64,000 nt of DNA from Streptantibioticus parmotrematis. Its GTDB lineage: Bacteria > Actinomycetota > Actinomycetes > Streptomycetales > Streptomycetaceae. Position numbers and translations under genes: made by a program. The notes below the pieces were generated by a model. It saw only the letters and a program-made list of their open reading frames with translations. It ran no database searches and was not told the origin of the DNA. Within the stretch, counting starts at the first letter, position 1, and each line of letters begins with the position of its first letter. Below are positions 25,279 to 33,013 of this stretch, piece by piece. The stretch spans positions 124,001 through 188,000 of the forward strand of contig NZ_JAINVZ010000012.1 of NCBI RefSeq assembly GCF_019890615.1. The letters are read 5' to 3'.

Positions 25279-25725
25279 TCACTGCGACAGCGTGTGACCG
25301 GTCACCGGCCACTGCGAGTTGGCGGACAGGTAGTCCGAGTCCACCCACCCCTCAGCCCCTGCCGCCAGGCCGCCCGCGCTGGCGCCGGGAAGGGTGACCT
25401 CCTGCCACGTCACCCCGTCCTGAGTGATCAGCGAGCCGGGAACCGCCTGCACCGTGTCACCGGTCCACAGCAGCCCCTGTATGACGCCGTTCAGGTTCGG
25501 GCCGCCACGCAGCCGCAGGCCGTCCACCTCCACGGTCGAGAGCGAACCGACGTCCCCGTATGAGGCCGCATCCGCCAGCGGCCCGGCGACCGCCGCCGAC
25601 CCCAGCCCGGGGGACTCGGAGTCCGCCGACGCGACCGAGACCCCCAGGACCGACGCCGCGACCGCAGCCGCCGTCACGAGCGCCACCCGCACCGGGTGAC
25701 GAGCCGTCAGATTGCACATGGGCAT
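25279..25725 (-). CDS. Secreted SH3-like protein 2 (AICE cargo)
   Basis: 148 residues: signal peptide (VRVALVTAAAVAASVLGVSVA, cleavage near ASA-DS), a Gly/Ala linker, then an SH3-like domain (VDGLRLRGGPNLNGVIQGLLW ... TWQEVTLPG ... GWVDSDYL). ATG 25725 has AAGGGG 6 nt upstream; ATG 25719 is possible. It shares architecture with protein 1 but sequence similarity is low outside the SH3 core. An operator-like palindrome and the second repeated motif lie within 100 bp upstream, linking it to the element's GntR regulator. Confidence 0.8.
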   Translation of the reverse strand: MPMCNLTARHPVRVALVTAAAVAASVLGVSVASADSESPGLGSAAVAGPLADAASYGDVGSLSTVEVDGLRLRGGPNLNGVIQGLLWTGDTVQAVPGSLITQDGVTWQEVTLPGASAGGLAAGAEGWVDSDYLSANSQWPVTGHTLSQ

Positions 25726-25783
25726 ACCTCTCCCCTTGGCCGACCAGCCCCCTTGCGGAACCGGTCCGGATGGCCAGCATGCA

Positions 25784-25822
25784 ACTTCCCCGGTGAAGCG
25801 GTCAACACGTTGTTATGACAAG
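25784..25822. promoter_or_regulatory. Operator candidates upstream of SH3 gene 2
   Basis: Second-motif copy ACTTCCCCGGTGAAG (25784-25798) and palindrome GTTGTTATGACAAG (25809-25822), the same pair as in the GntR/transfer promoter, 59-97 bp upstream of the SH3 gene 2 start. Confidence 0.6.
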
Positions 25823-25825
25823 CAG

Positions 25826-26320
25826 GGAAGTTGCGGGGAAGTTGAAGGCCGGTCTCCCGACGCTGGCCCCGCGGCGCCCCCGCGCTCCCCCACAGCGCGG
25901 CAGGATGCCCCGAGGGCGCAGCGGCCCCAGCTCCCGCAGTCGGCGACCGCGCGTCGGCCGAGGCGGATCAGTACAGGTCAAGCGGCTTTCTGCACCTGTC
26001 GGCAGGCCGCTGGCGCGGCCGGCCTACGGACCCAGCGGGGACCGGTCACGGCACCGTGGCTGAGGGGGCGGCCCGTGCCCCACCTGGAAACGCGGGCGTA
26101 CTCGCAGCCGCCCAAGCACCGCCACAGGCCGAGCCCGGAGCGCACCAACGGCCGTACGAGCACCCGTCAGAGACCGGCACAGTGGTTACTGCCGGTGGGG
26201 GTACGCCGCGCACACGCGCGCCAGCCCGATCGCCGCACCCGCCGCCGTGGCTGACTGTCCGTGGCTGAGGCCCGTTCGGTTCAGGGAGTGCTTTCTGCGG
26301 GAGACCCGGGGAATAGCAAA
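25826..26320. other. Non-coding or unassigned part of AICE
   Basis: About 500 bp without a convincing gene. A 70-codon GTG frame at 26056-26268 (+) is Pro/Ala-rich and lacks a ribosome site or recognisable motif. No strong repeats were seen. Confidence 0.5.
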
Positions 26321-26363
26321 GCGCCCCGCTCGTGGCCGGTTGAAGCGGTCACGGACGGGGCGC
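26321..26363 (-). terminator. Terminator after kinase-like gene
   Basis: Outer stem GCGCCCCG/CGGGGCGC and inner stem CGTGGCCG/CGGTCACG (one wobble pair), 17 bp past the stop of the minus-strand kinase-like gene. Confidence 0.78.
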
Positions 26364-26379
26364 GATTGAGCCGAAGATG

Positions 26380-27243
26380 TCAGGCGCGGCGGGGCGGATG
26401 ACGAGGGGCCGGGAACGGCACCTGATGTGGGAAGCCGAGCAATGCGCGGAACCGCTTGTTACTCGACTCCGCGCCGCGTTCGCCCAAGGCTGCCGAGGTT
26501 TGGCGACAGACCGCATCCACGAAAGCCGCTACCGCCCTCGGGTTAGCCTGCTTCCAATGCTCCAGTGGAGCCAACCATTCAACAGCGCTTTGCGGCTCGT
26601 GGCCGCACTCCATGAGTCGTACCGCTGTATAGGCCGCGTCCACCCAGGCCGGGCCGCGCGCGGGCATTGCCCAGTCGACCACGTACGTCTTTCCGTCTCG
26701 CGAGGAGACCATGATGTTGTGCGGGTTGGTGTCGGTGTGCAGGAGAGATTCCCCATCCAGCAGCGCGGCGCCATCCGCCGACAGGTGTTCCCACATCCTT
26801 TCCGACAGCCGAGGAATGCGGATATCTGAGTCGGTCAGCCAAAAACTGTTACCGCTCAGATACCTCATTCTGTTCAGCGCCGAACGCACAGAATCCAGAT
26901 CCCCAGAACCGGGGCTCAGGTCCGCGTGACTCCCCTCGATGAAGTCGAAGGCCAGGCAGTACCAGTCTTCCACGTCGAACCTGTAGAGGACCACCGGCCC
27001 AATACCGGCGACGACCTGATTGACGGCCTCTTCGTTCCGCAGGCCGTCAAGACCCACTCCATCAGACTTGCGGACCCCCTTCAGGAAAAGCGTTCCATTC
27101 TTTTCGGTGGTCACCTTAAAGGCTGCCGAACAATTGAGCCCGGTAGAAATCACCTCAGCGTGCATCACCTTCCCCGTGTGCCTCTCGACGGAATCACGCA
27201 GACACGCGGGCAGCTCACCCCAGGTAACTCGCGTGATCAACAC
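26380..27243 (-). CDS. APH-like phosphotransferase (AICE cargo)
   Basis: 287 residues with a protein-kinase-like/aminoglycoside phosphotransferase fold. An N-lobe Lys lies in GTLFLKGVRK, the hinge is CLAFDFIEG, the catalytic loop is HTDTNPHNIMVS (His169, Asp171, Asn176) and the metal site is YVVDWAMP (Asp190). GTG 27243 is preceded by GGAGGGGAGG. It probably phosphorylates a small molecule; an antibiotic-resistance role is possible but cannot be concluded, since many family members act in metabolism. It is closed by its own terminator, consistent with an independent cargo gene. Confidence 0.8.
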   Translation of the reverse strand: MLITRVTWGELPACLRDSVERHTGKVMHAEVISTGLNCSAAFKVTTEKNGTLFLKGVRKSDGVGLDGLRNEEAVNQVVAGIGPVVLYRFDVEDWYCLAFDFIEGSHADLSPGSGDLDSVRSALNRMRYLSGNSFWLTDSDIRIPRLSERMWEHLSADGAALLDGESLLHTDTNPHNIMVSSRDGKTYVVDWAMPARGPAWVDAAYTAVRLMECGHEPQSAVEWLAPLEHWKQANPRAVAAFVDAVCRQTSAALGERGAESSNKRFRALLGFPHQVPFPAPRHPPRRA

Positions 27244-27551
27244 ATCCTCCCCTCCAGCGGTGGGAGGGGCCTGACCACTCAAGCCCCTCCCACCAGCAGC
27301 TAGCCGCTATCCTTGCAGCGTTGCCCCGCATTTCCGGCAACGCCACTTACCACTCCACCCCACCCAGTCGTGGTCACACCCTCTCAGAACCCACGGCTCC
27401 ATGGCTATCCTTCCTGGAGATTCATCCTTCGAGTGATCCGCCCGACCGCCGTAGCGGCTCAATTCCTGAGGCAGATTTTGGCACCCCTCCCTGTATCGGG
27501 ATCAATTCACGGCAGCACCGGAAAGGCCATCCGATACAGGGTGGGAGTCAT
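27244..27551. other. AICE intergenic region
   Basis: About 310 bp between the kinase-like gene and the end of the small-gene operon. I see no convincing gene; it should contain the kinase-like gene promoter. Confidence 0.45.
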
Positions 27552-27650
27552 CTAGAGTCGGTGAAGAAACCAGCCGATCAGCACCCCGGAAAATCCGAAA
27601 GTGGCAGCCAGAAAAGTAGTTCCTGCTAATCGCTCAACCCAGGCGATCAT
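27552..27650 (-). CDS. 32-residue single-helix membrane peptide
   Basis: A short ORF of 32 residues: MIAWVERLAGTTFLAATFGF followed by SGVLIGWFLHRL, essentially one membrane helix with charged ends. Its ATG overlaps the stop of the upstream DUF7848-like gene (ATGA, 27647-27650), the same coupling used by the three preceding genes. That makes it likely to be translated as the last gene of this four-gene unit. Function unknown; single-helix peptides in mobile elements may be toxins or membrane-protein modulators. Confidence 0.6.
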   Translation of the reverse strand: MIAWVERLAGTTFLAATFGFSGVLIGWFLHRL

Positions 27651-27922
27651 GCGCCGCTCTCCTCTCCGTCAACGTGGCGCACCGGCCGCACGATGGGGGC
27701 GAGTTTCCGCGACGTGACATTCACGTAATCCGCCTGCGACCGAGCGAACTCTGAATGTCCTGTCTCCCGCGAGTGGCCGAAGATCCACATGGCGAGATCT
27801 TCTTCACTGAAGCAAGCGTCAGACTCTTCATGACAGGCCGTGCAAGCAGCCTCCCAGGTTCGCGGCTTTGCCGAGTCCCGGCAAACTGCCCAGAATAGAT
27901 CTCGGATTACTGCGCGGGTCAC
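27647..27922 (-). CDS. DUF7848-like small AICE protein
   Basis: 91 residues beginning MTRAVIRDLFWAVCRDS, with a CTAC ... C pattern and ATWAY-like AMWIFGHSRETGHSEFAR, resembling the DUF7848 family common in Streptomyces. GTG start overlaps the previous stop (GTGA), and its own stop overlaps the 32-residue peptide. Possible zinc-binding protein; role unknown. Confidence 0.7.
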   Translation of the reverse strand: MTRAVIRDLFWAVCRDSAKPRTWEAACTACHEESDACFSEEDLAMWIFGHSRETGHSEFARSQADYVNVTSRKLAPIVRPVRHVDGEESGA

Positions 27923-28146
27923 TCGGTGATTCCCTTCCGGCTACGCCCATTCGCCACAGCTACGCGGGCGCTCAAGACTTCCGATTGACTTATCTGCTCC
28001 ACGTTCTCAAGGTCCGTCTTCCATTCGCGCCCACCGCCAAGAGGGCGCAGGAAGACCCACCCGCGATCGAGGGCCCGAAACTCCCCCACGCGGCCCGTTG
28101 CCACGTCTCGCACGGGCTCACCGACCGCAGGCGTCCAGCCGGTCAC
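27919..28146 (-). CDS. Conserved small AICE protein
   Basis: 75 residues: TPAVGEPVRDVATGRVGEFR, WVFLRPLGGGREWKTDLENV, SEVLSARVAVANGRSRKG. A short beta-barrel-like sequence common in Streptomyces next to DUF7848 and XRE genes. GTG start and stop both overlap neighbours by 4 bp, so it is translationally coupled. Function unknown. Confidence 0.72.
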   Translation of the reverse strand: MTGWTPAVGEPVRDVATGRVGEFRALDRGWVFLRPLGGGREWKTDLENVEQISQSEVLSARVAVANGRSRKGITE

Positions 28147-28367
28147 CGCTCCGCCTCCTCCACAAGTCGCCGCGCCTGAAGCGGGTCCAGACGGACCGTC
28201 ACAACCGGGCGACCGTCCTTCGCTACCTCCGGCTCCACCGACACGTTGTTGTGTCCCCGCCGCGCGAGAGCGATCTTGAGCCGCGCCGCCTCCCGAGCAG
28301 CGACGAGACGACCGTCTATGCGCGGCCGACGGGGGGACGGCACGATGGGGGCGGGGGGCGTGCTCAC
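28143..28367 (-). CDS. Small basic AICE protein, first gene of coupled unit
   Basis: 74 residues with a Pro-rich N-terminus and helical body (GRLVAAREAARLKIALARRG ... DPLQARRLVEEAER). GTG 28367 follows GAGGTG. It heads the four-gene coupled unit 28367 to 27552 and is divergent from the XRE regulator gene, so that regulator may control the unit. No family recognised. Confidence 0.65.
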   Translation of the reverse strand: MSTPPAPIVPSPRRPRIDGRLVAAREAARLKIALARRGHNNVSVEPEVAKDGRPVVTVRLDPLQARRLVEEAER

Positions 28368-28470
28368 GGGTGCACCTCGGTTCGAGAGGGGGTTACTGAC
28401 TGTGCTTCAACCGTGACGGCAAGCGCGTACGATGAACAGGGGTAGGACCATTCCAAGGCCATGCGCCACA

Positions 28471-28500
28471 TTCCAACGCCCCTGGAATATAGGGGCGTTG
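28471..28500. promoter_or_regulatory. Inverted repeat upstream of XRE gene
   Basis: CAACGCCCC (28474-28482) and GGGGCGTTG (28492-28500), perfect 9-bp arms around TGGAATATA. TTCCA/TGGAA (28471-28487) forms a second, overlapping dyad, and ATTCCAA is repeated near 28460. Candidate operator for the XRE regulator or its divergent neighbour. Confidence 0.5.
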
Positions 28501-28521
28501 CCATGAATGGAGGAGGAACCG

Positions 28522-29349
28522 ATGAACGAGGAGCCGGTAGAGCCGTCAGCCGCCCCGCCAAGCCCCGCTGCATACTTCGGCAGGGAGGCGCGCGCCCTCC
28601 GGACTGCTCTGGGCATGTCTCAAGGCGAGTTCGCCAGCGCGCTGCACTATCAACAGTCTGCGATCAGCAAGGTGGAGAGCGGTAGTCTCTTTGCCTCTTT
28701 GAAGTTCGCAGAAGCGTTAGACCGTGTAGCCGGGACACCGGGCGTGTATGTGCGCCTTCGCGAGAGGCTAGCCACCGAGGGACATCCCGACTGGTTCGTG
28801 CCGTACCTGGAGTTGGAGCGGCACGCAACGAGCATCCTGGACTTCTCAACAACCGTGATCATGGGGATACTTCAGACCCCGGAATACGCAACGGCGGTTT
28901 TCCAGGCCGGACACCCACGAGAGGGCACAGACCTCATCAAGGGGCGGGTGGAGCTACGACTAGCACGCCGCGAGGTCATGGATCGAGAAAATCCACCACT
29001 GTTGTGGGTGATTCTCGGTGAAGCGGTACTCAGAACGAAAGTGGGCGGGCCGGGTGTCATGGAGGACCAGCTAGACCACCTGCTAATGATGGCTGAATCG
29101 CCGAACGTCACCCTTCAGGTCTTGCCGTTCAAGGACGGTGCTCCAGCGGCGGCCGAGAGCTTCACCGTTCTGACCTTTGGGAAGCGAGCCCCGATCGGGT
29201 ACGCCGATACTCCGATCGCTGGCCAGACCGTAGACGCTCCGGACACAGTGGCTAGCCTGATGGCTACGTACGATCAACTGCGCGCGACGGCCGCAAGTCC
29301 AGCCAAGTCGCTGGACATGATCAGAACCGCTAAGGAGTTCAAGCCATGA
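28522..29349 (+). CDS. XRE-family regulator with DUF5753
   Basis: 275 residues: an N-terminal HTH (about 20-75: REARALRTALGMSQGEFASA ... ISKVESG) and a DUF5753 domain (about 95-265: YLELERHATSILDFSTTVIM, GILQTPEYATAVF, LQVLPFKDGA). ATG 28522 has GGAGGAA upstream; ATG 28507 lies inside that ribosome site. It overlaps the DUF397 gene (ATGA). XRE/DUF397 pairs are abundant in Streptomyces and act in developmental control or toxin-antitoxin-like regulation. Confidence 0.92.
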   Translation: MNEEPVEPSAAPPSPAAYFGREARALRTALGMSQGEFASALHYQQSAISKVESGSLFASLKFAEALDRVAGTPGVYVRLRERLATEGHPDWFVPYLELERHATSILDFSTTVIMGILQTPEYATAVFQAGHPREGTDLIKGRVELRLARREVMDRENPPLLWVILGEAVLRTKVGGPGVMEDQLDHLLMMAESPNVTLQVLPFKDGAPAAAESFTVLTFGKRAPIGYADTPIAGQTVDAPDTVASLMATYDQLRATAASPAKSLDMIRTAKEFKP

Positions 29350-29567
29350 GTGTCCCGTTCGACCGCTCTGCCGCGCGCTGGGAGAGGTCCAGTTACAGCA
29401 ACGCCAACGGCGGTCAGTGCGTCGAGTTCGCCCGAACCTTTGCAAGCGATGGCGTGATCCCTGTCCGGGACAGCAAGGACCCGCACGGGCCTGCCTTGAC
29501 CTTCTCCCCGGCCGCGTGGAGCGCGTTCACGGACGCGGTGAAGCGTGGGGAGCTTCCCGCCGTATAG
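29346..29567 (+). CDS. DUF397 protein
   Basis: 73 residues typical of DUF397: [45 protein letters not shown]. It probably binds the upstream XRE protein as partner or antagonist. Four-bp start/stop overlap with the XRE gene. It is the last gene before attR. Confidence 0.93.
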   Translation: MSVPFDRSAARWERSSYSNANGGQCVEFARTFASDGVIPVRDSKDPHGPALTFSPAAWSAFTDAVKRGELPAV

Positions 29568-29583
29568 CCTCTCAGCCACACTA

Positions 29584-29617
29584 CGGCCCCGGCTTGCGAC
29601 CTTCCCTGCCGGGGCCG
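29584..29617 (+). terminator. Terminator at right end of AICE
   Basis: Perfect 10-bp stem CGGCCCCGGC/GCCGGGGCCG with a 14-nt loop, 16 bp after the DUF397 stop. Confidence 0.8.
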
Positions 29618-29674
29618 CAGCACGTCTCTGGTGACTTGTGAGGCCCCTGACCAGGCAAGACAGTACTTGCTTCT

Positions 29675-29710
29675 GTTGAAGCGTTGCCCGCGTAGCTGCG
29701 GGAAGTTGGC
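29675..29710 (+). other. attR of the integrated element
   Basis: Element sequence with left attP arm GTTGAAGC (29675-29682), core CCC (29687-29689), then host sequence GCGTAGCTGCGGGAAG of the split oxidase gene. Confidence 0.82.
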
Positions 29711-30295
29711 GGTCGCCAGGTCGCGCGGACGCCAGCCGGTGATCCAGGTGTCGAGGGTGACCACGATGCCGCGGAACCCGGCGCGTTCCGCCCGGTGCAC
29801 CAGGCTCTCGGCCAGCGCCCGGTCGGTGGGCGTGTAGAGCTGGAAGAAGCCGGGGGTGTCCCCGAAGCGCGCCGCCACGTCCTCCAGCGGATCGGCGGAC
29901 AGCGTCGAGGCGACCATCGGCACGCCGGTGCGGGCGGCGGCGTCGGCGGTCGCCAGGTCGCCGTGCCCGTCCTGCGCGCACAGCCCGATCACACCGATCG
30001 GCGCCATGAACACCGGCGACGGCAACCGCATGCCGAACAGCTCGACGGACAGGTCGCGTTGGGCCGCCCCGACGAACATCCGCGGCATCAGGCCCCAGCG
30101 GGTGAAGGCCGCCGCGTTGGCGCGCTGGGTGTGCTCGTCGCCCGCGCCGCCCGCCACGTACGACCACACCGAGGGCGGCAACGCGGCCCGCGCCCCGGCC
30201 TCCAGGCCCTCGAAGGTGAGCGGGTGGCGCGGCACGATCCCGGCCAGCCCGTTGAGGTAGATCTCGTCCTGGTAGCCGCCGTAGGGCTGGCCCAT
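29690..30295 (-). pseudogene. Lactate 2-monooxygenase-like gene, 5' part (split by AICE)
   Basis: 202 codons of the N-terminal half of the FMN-dependent oxidase: [75 protein letters not shown] 30295 has CGGAGG 7 nt upstream; ATG 30337 lacks one. In the integrated state the frame runs past attR into the element and ends at 29414 with unrelated sequence. That chimera lacks the catalytic SNHGGRQ half and must be inactive. Excision would rejoin it to 16771-17343. Confidence 0.9.
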
Positions 30296-30402
30296 CTCCG
30301 GCCTCCGCTCGTCCGCCAACGATCTGGTGGCCGCCATGATGACGCACGGCCGCGCCGCCGGGCTCCCGGCCCTTCCGTGTCACGGCGTCACGGCGTGAAA
30401 AC

Positions 30403-30441
30403 GCCCGCCCCGCCCGGCGGTTGAGGCCGGGCGGGGCGGGC
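30403..30441 (-). terminator. Strong hairpin terminator after sedolisin gene
   Basis: Perfect 16-bp stem (30403-30418/30426-30441), 7-nt loop, between the protease gene stop and the oxidase remnant. Short CTTCGGAC repeats lie between it and the stop. Confidence 0.88.
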
Positions 30442-30514
30442 TGGGGTGCTTCAGGGGCCTTCGGTCAGCCCCGGTCGGCCGGACCTTCAGTCCTTCGGAC
30501 CTTCGGACCTTCGG

Positions 30515-32641
30515 TCAGACCTTGCCGGAGGTGCCGGTGGTCCACAGCTGGCCGCCCGCGGTGGCGCTGCCGCCCTTCTTGTAGACGACGAGGTTGCCGT
30601 CGTTCTGGGCGACCGCGTACGCACCGGAGTTGCCGTAGGTGCCGCTGGACCACAGCGCGCCGCCCTTGCCGGGGGCACCGGTGGACTTGTAGACGACGAA
30701 GTTGCCGTCGCTCTGCATGTACGCGTACGCGCCCGCGTTGCCGTTGGACTTGGCCGACCACAGCGCCACGCCGTCACTGTCGCGGTACAGCACCAGGTTG
30801 CCGTCCGCCTGCATGACCAGGCGGGTGGTGGTGCTCTGCGTCCACCAGCCGGCGGTCATCTTGGTGTTGGAGGCGATGGTCTGCGAGCGGCGCCAGGTGC
30901 CGCTCGACCACAGGGCGCTGCTGCCCTTGTAGACGACGAGGTTGCCGTCCGACTGGAGCGAGGCGTACGCGCCGCCGTGGCCGTAGGTGCCGCTGGACCA
31001 CAGGGCGCCGCCGGTGGCCGGGCCGCCGCCCTTCTTGTAGACGACGAAGTTGCCGTCCATCTGCATGATCGCGTACGCGCCCGCGTTGCCGTTGGTGTGG
31101 CTGGACCACACCGCCGGGCCGTTGCCGCTGGCGCCGGTCTTCAGGTACGCGACGAGGTTGCCGTCGGTCTGCATGGTCAGCGTCATCGCGGCGTTGCTCA
31201 GGCTCTGGCCCGCCAGCAGCTCCTGGCCGGACGCCAGGGTGGTGCCGTTGCCCGCCGGGGCGGTGAAGGCGGCGGTGCCGTTCGGCGTGCCGAGGCCGGT
31301 CGGGCCGTCGTAGCCGGTGCCCGCGGTGCACAGGTAGCCGGGCGAGCAGGAGCCGTTGGAGCCGGTGGTGACGTCGTTGAGGGCCGCGGTGTCCGCGTAC
31401 GGGTACGACGCCGGGACGGTGCCGGCCGCGGGGGCGCCCGCCAGCGCGTAGACCGAGGCGATGATCGGCGACGAGGCGCTGGTGCCGCCGTAGACGTCCC
31501 AGCCGGAGGCCTGGTAGCTGTCGTAGACGGCGACGCCGGTGGCCGGGTCGGCGACGGCGGAGACGTCCGAGATGGTGCGGTGCGAGCAGCCGGTGTCCTT
31601 CTGCCAGGACGGCTTGGCCTCGTCGGCCGAGCAGCCGGAGCCGGTGCCCTCGGCGGCGCTGGTCGACCACACCGACTCGCTCCAGCCCCGGGAGTTGGTG
31701 GCGTGGCTGAGCGCCGTGCCGCCCACGGAGGTGACGAACGGGGAGGCGGCCGGGTACTGCGCGCCGTACGCGTCGTCACCCGCGCTGGCGGTGATGGCCA
31801 CGCCCGGGTGGTCGAAGTACGCCAGGTCGGACTTGACCTCGCTGGGGTCCTCGTAGCCGCCGTAGGAGTTGGAGACGTACTTGGCGCCCATGGTCACGGC
31901 GCGGTCGACCGCGGTGCCCAGGTCGTCCATCGACGGGGAGTTCGCCTCGACCAGCAGGATGCTGCACTGCGGGCAGGTGGCGCTGACCATGTCGAGGTCG
32001 AGGGAGATCTCACCGGCCCAGCCGGCGTCCGCGACCGGGTAGTCGGTGCCGCCGTTCTGGTCGACCTTGTGGAAGCAGCCGTTGGCGGTGGTGCACGCGG
32101 GCAGACCGTACTGCGCGCGGTACGCGGCGAGGTCGGCCTCGGCGTTGGGGTCGTCCTGGGCGTCCACGATCGCCACGGTCTGCCCCGCGCCGGCGCTGCC
32201 GGACGGCAGGTTGTAGGCGCTGCGCAGATCGGCGGGGCCGTAGCCGGACGGCGTGGCGTTGGGCGCGACGCTCATCCGCTGGACGACGTCGGTGCGCGCT
32301 TCGGCGAGGCAGGCCATCTCGCCCGGCTTCGTCGGCTGCGCGCACAGGTGCTTGACGGCCACGGCGGAGTGCGTGACCGGGGTGGAGTGCGTCGCGGCCG
32401 GGGCCGAGGCGCGGGTGGCCGCGGTGTGCGCGGTCGAGGCCGCCTTGTGCGCGGCGGGGGCCGTGGTGTGCGCGGCGGTGGCCGGGTTGTGCGCGGCCGG
32501 GGCGGCGGCGAGCGACGGGGTCGCTGCGAGCAGGCCGCCGGAGACGAGCGCGGCGGTGGACAGCGCGGCGGTCGCGACCGAGGCCACCCGCCGTCCGCGT
32601 CTGCCGCCGGGTCCCCCCGTGGGACTTTCGGTCGAGCGCAA
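30515..32641 (-). CDS. Secreted S53 sedolisin-type peptidase with B-lectin repeats
   Basis: 708 residues. Signal peptide (residues ~1-47: GRRGRRVASVATAALSTAAL, cleavage near LAAAPA), Ala/Thr/His-rich spacer, then an S53 catalytic domain with Glu211/Asp215 in AGEISLDLDM and Ser388 in YGGTSASSP, near-neutral members of the sedolisin class. The C-terminal ~230 residues hold six QxDGN(L/F)VxY motifs (for example QTDGNLVAY, QMDGNFVVY), i.e. two bulb-type mannose-lectin-like domains that may target glycans. I choose TTG 32641 because GAAGGG lies 8 nt upstream and it gives a clean signal peptide; a GTG at 32752 would bury it. It is divergent from a trypsin-like protease. Confidence 0.85.
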   Translation of the reverse strand: MRSTESPTGGPGGRRGRRVASVATAALSTAALVSGGLLAATPSLAAAPAAHNPATAAHTTAPAAHKAASTAHTAATRASAPAATHSTPVTHSAVAVKHLCAQPTKPGEMACLAEARTDVVQRMSVAPNATPSGYGPADLRSAYNLPSGSAGAGQTVAIVDAQDDPNAEADLAAYRAQYGLPACTTANGCFHKVDQNGGTDYPVADAGWAGEISLDLDMVSATCPQCSILLVEANSPSMDDLGTAVDRAVTMGAKYVSNSYGGYEDPSEVKSDLAYFDHPGVAITASAGDDAYGAQYPAASPFVTSVGGTALSHATNSRGWSESVWSTSAAEGTGSGCSADEAKPSWQKDTGCSHRTISDVSAVADPATGVAVYDSYQASGWDVYGGTSASSPIIASVYALAGAPAAGTVPASYPYADTAALNDVTTGSNGSCSPGYLCTAGTGYDGPTGLGTPNGTAAFTAPAGNGTTLASGQELLAGQSLSNAAMTLTMQTDGNLVAYLKTGASGNGPAVWSSHTNGNAGAYAIMQMDGNFVVYKKGGGPATGGALWSSGTYGHGGAYASLQSDGNLVVYKGSSALWSSGTWRRSQTIASNTKMTAGWWTQSTTTRLVMQADGNLVLYRDSDGVALWSAKSNGNAGAYAYMQSDGNFVVYKSTGAPGKGGALWSSGTYGNSGAYAVAQNDGNLVVYKKGGSATAGGQLWTTGTSGKV

Positions 32642-33013
32642 GTAAGTGCCCTTCTGTTCTGAAAAGGACGGTTCTGAAAAGGACGGTGCGACTGTCTTCG
32701 ACGAGGACGGCGCGGCGTGAGGCACCCCACCCGTGCGCGCGTGGTGCTCCACGACTACGCGGAGAACGTGTCCGGCGTGTGAAGAGAGTGTTCGAGCCTG
32801 GGCACTCTACTTCCTTGTGCGACAATCCGGCGATCACATTTGCCTGTTCCGTGGCTGTGCGATGTCGGTGTGATGCCGTTGTGCCGCTGATGTCCCGCCG
32901 GTCTCCGGCGGAGGGACCGCCTCCGCTGGTTGAACACCACGAGCGAGACAGGCGTATGTGACGGCGCGGGGCTGCCCGCGCGGATCGTTTCATCGCTTGG
33001 GGGGAACACTCTT
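32642..33013. promoter_or_regulatory. Divergent promoter region of two secreted proteases
   Basis: 372 bp carrying both promoters. A 15-bp unit (GTTCTGAAAAGGACG) is exactly duplicated in tandem at 32656-32670 and 32671-32685, 15 bp upstream of the sedolisin start, probably in its leader. No other gene is evident. Confidence 0.55.

Larger units (their letters stand above)
17341..29689 (+). mobile_element. Actinobacterial integrative and conjugative element (AICE), 12,346 bp
   Basis: The element is bounded by CCC cores at 17341-17343 and 29687-29689 and interrupts a lactate 2-monooxygenase-like gene. It carries the AICE hallmarks: an integrase, a RepSA-like initiator, an FtsK/TraB translocase, small transfer-type proteins and a GntR regulator. 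It uses a large serine recombinase rather than the tyrosine integrase of pSAM2 or SLP1. Cargo includes two secreted SH3-like proteins, a kinase-like protein, a chain of small coupled genes and an XRE/DUF397 pair. The integrase end is visibly less GC-rich than the chromosome. Confidence 0.9.

Noticed and set aside
26056-26268. 70-codon GTG frame in the AICE
   Set aside because: Pro/Ala/Gly-rich, no ribosome site, no recognisable motif, and an equally long frame runs on the other strand.
17321-29700. Search for a long att direct repeat or tRNA-type att site
   Set aside because: Only CCC is shared at the junctions, which fits a serine integrase; the common short string AGACA lies at different distances from the junctions and would not restore the host frame.
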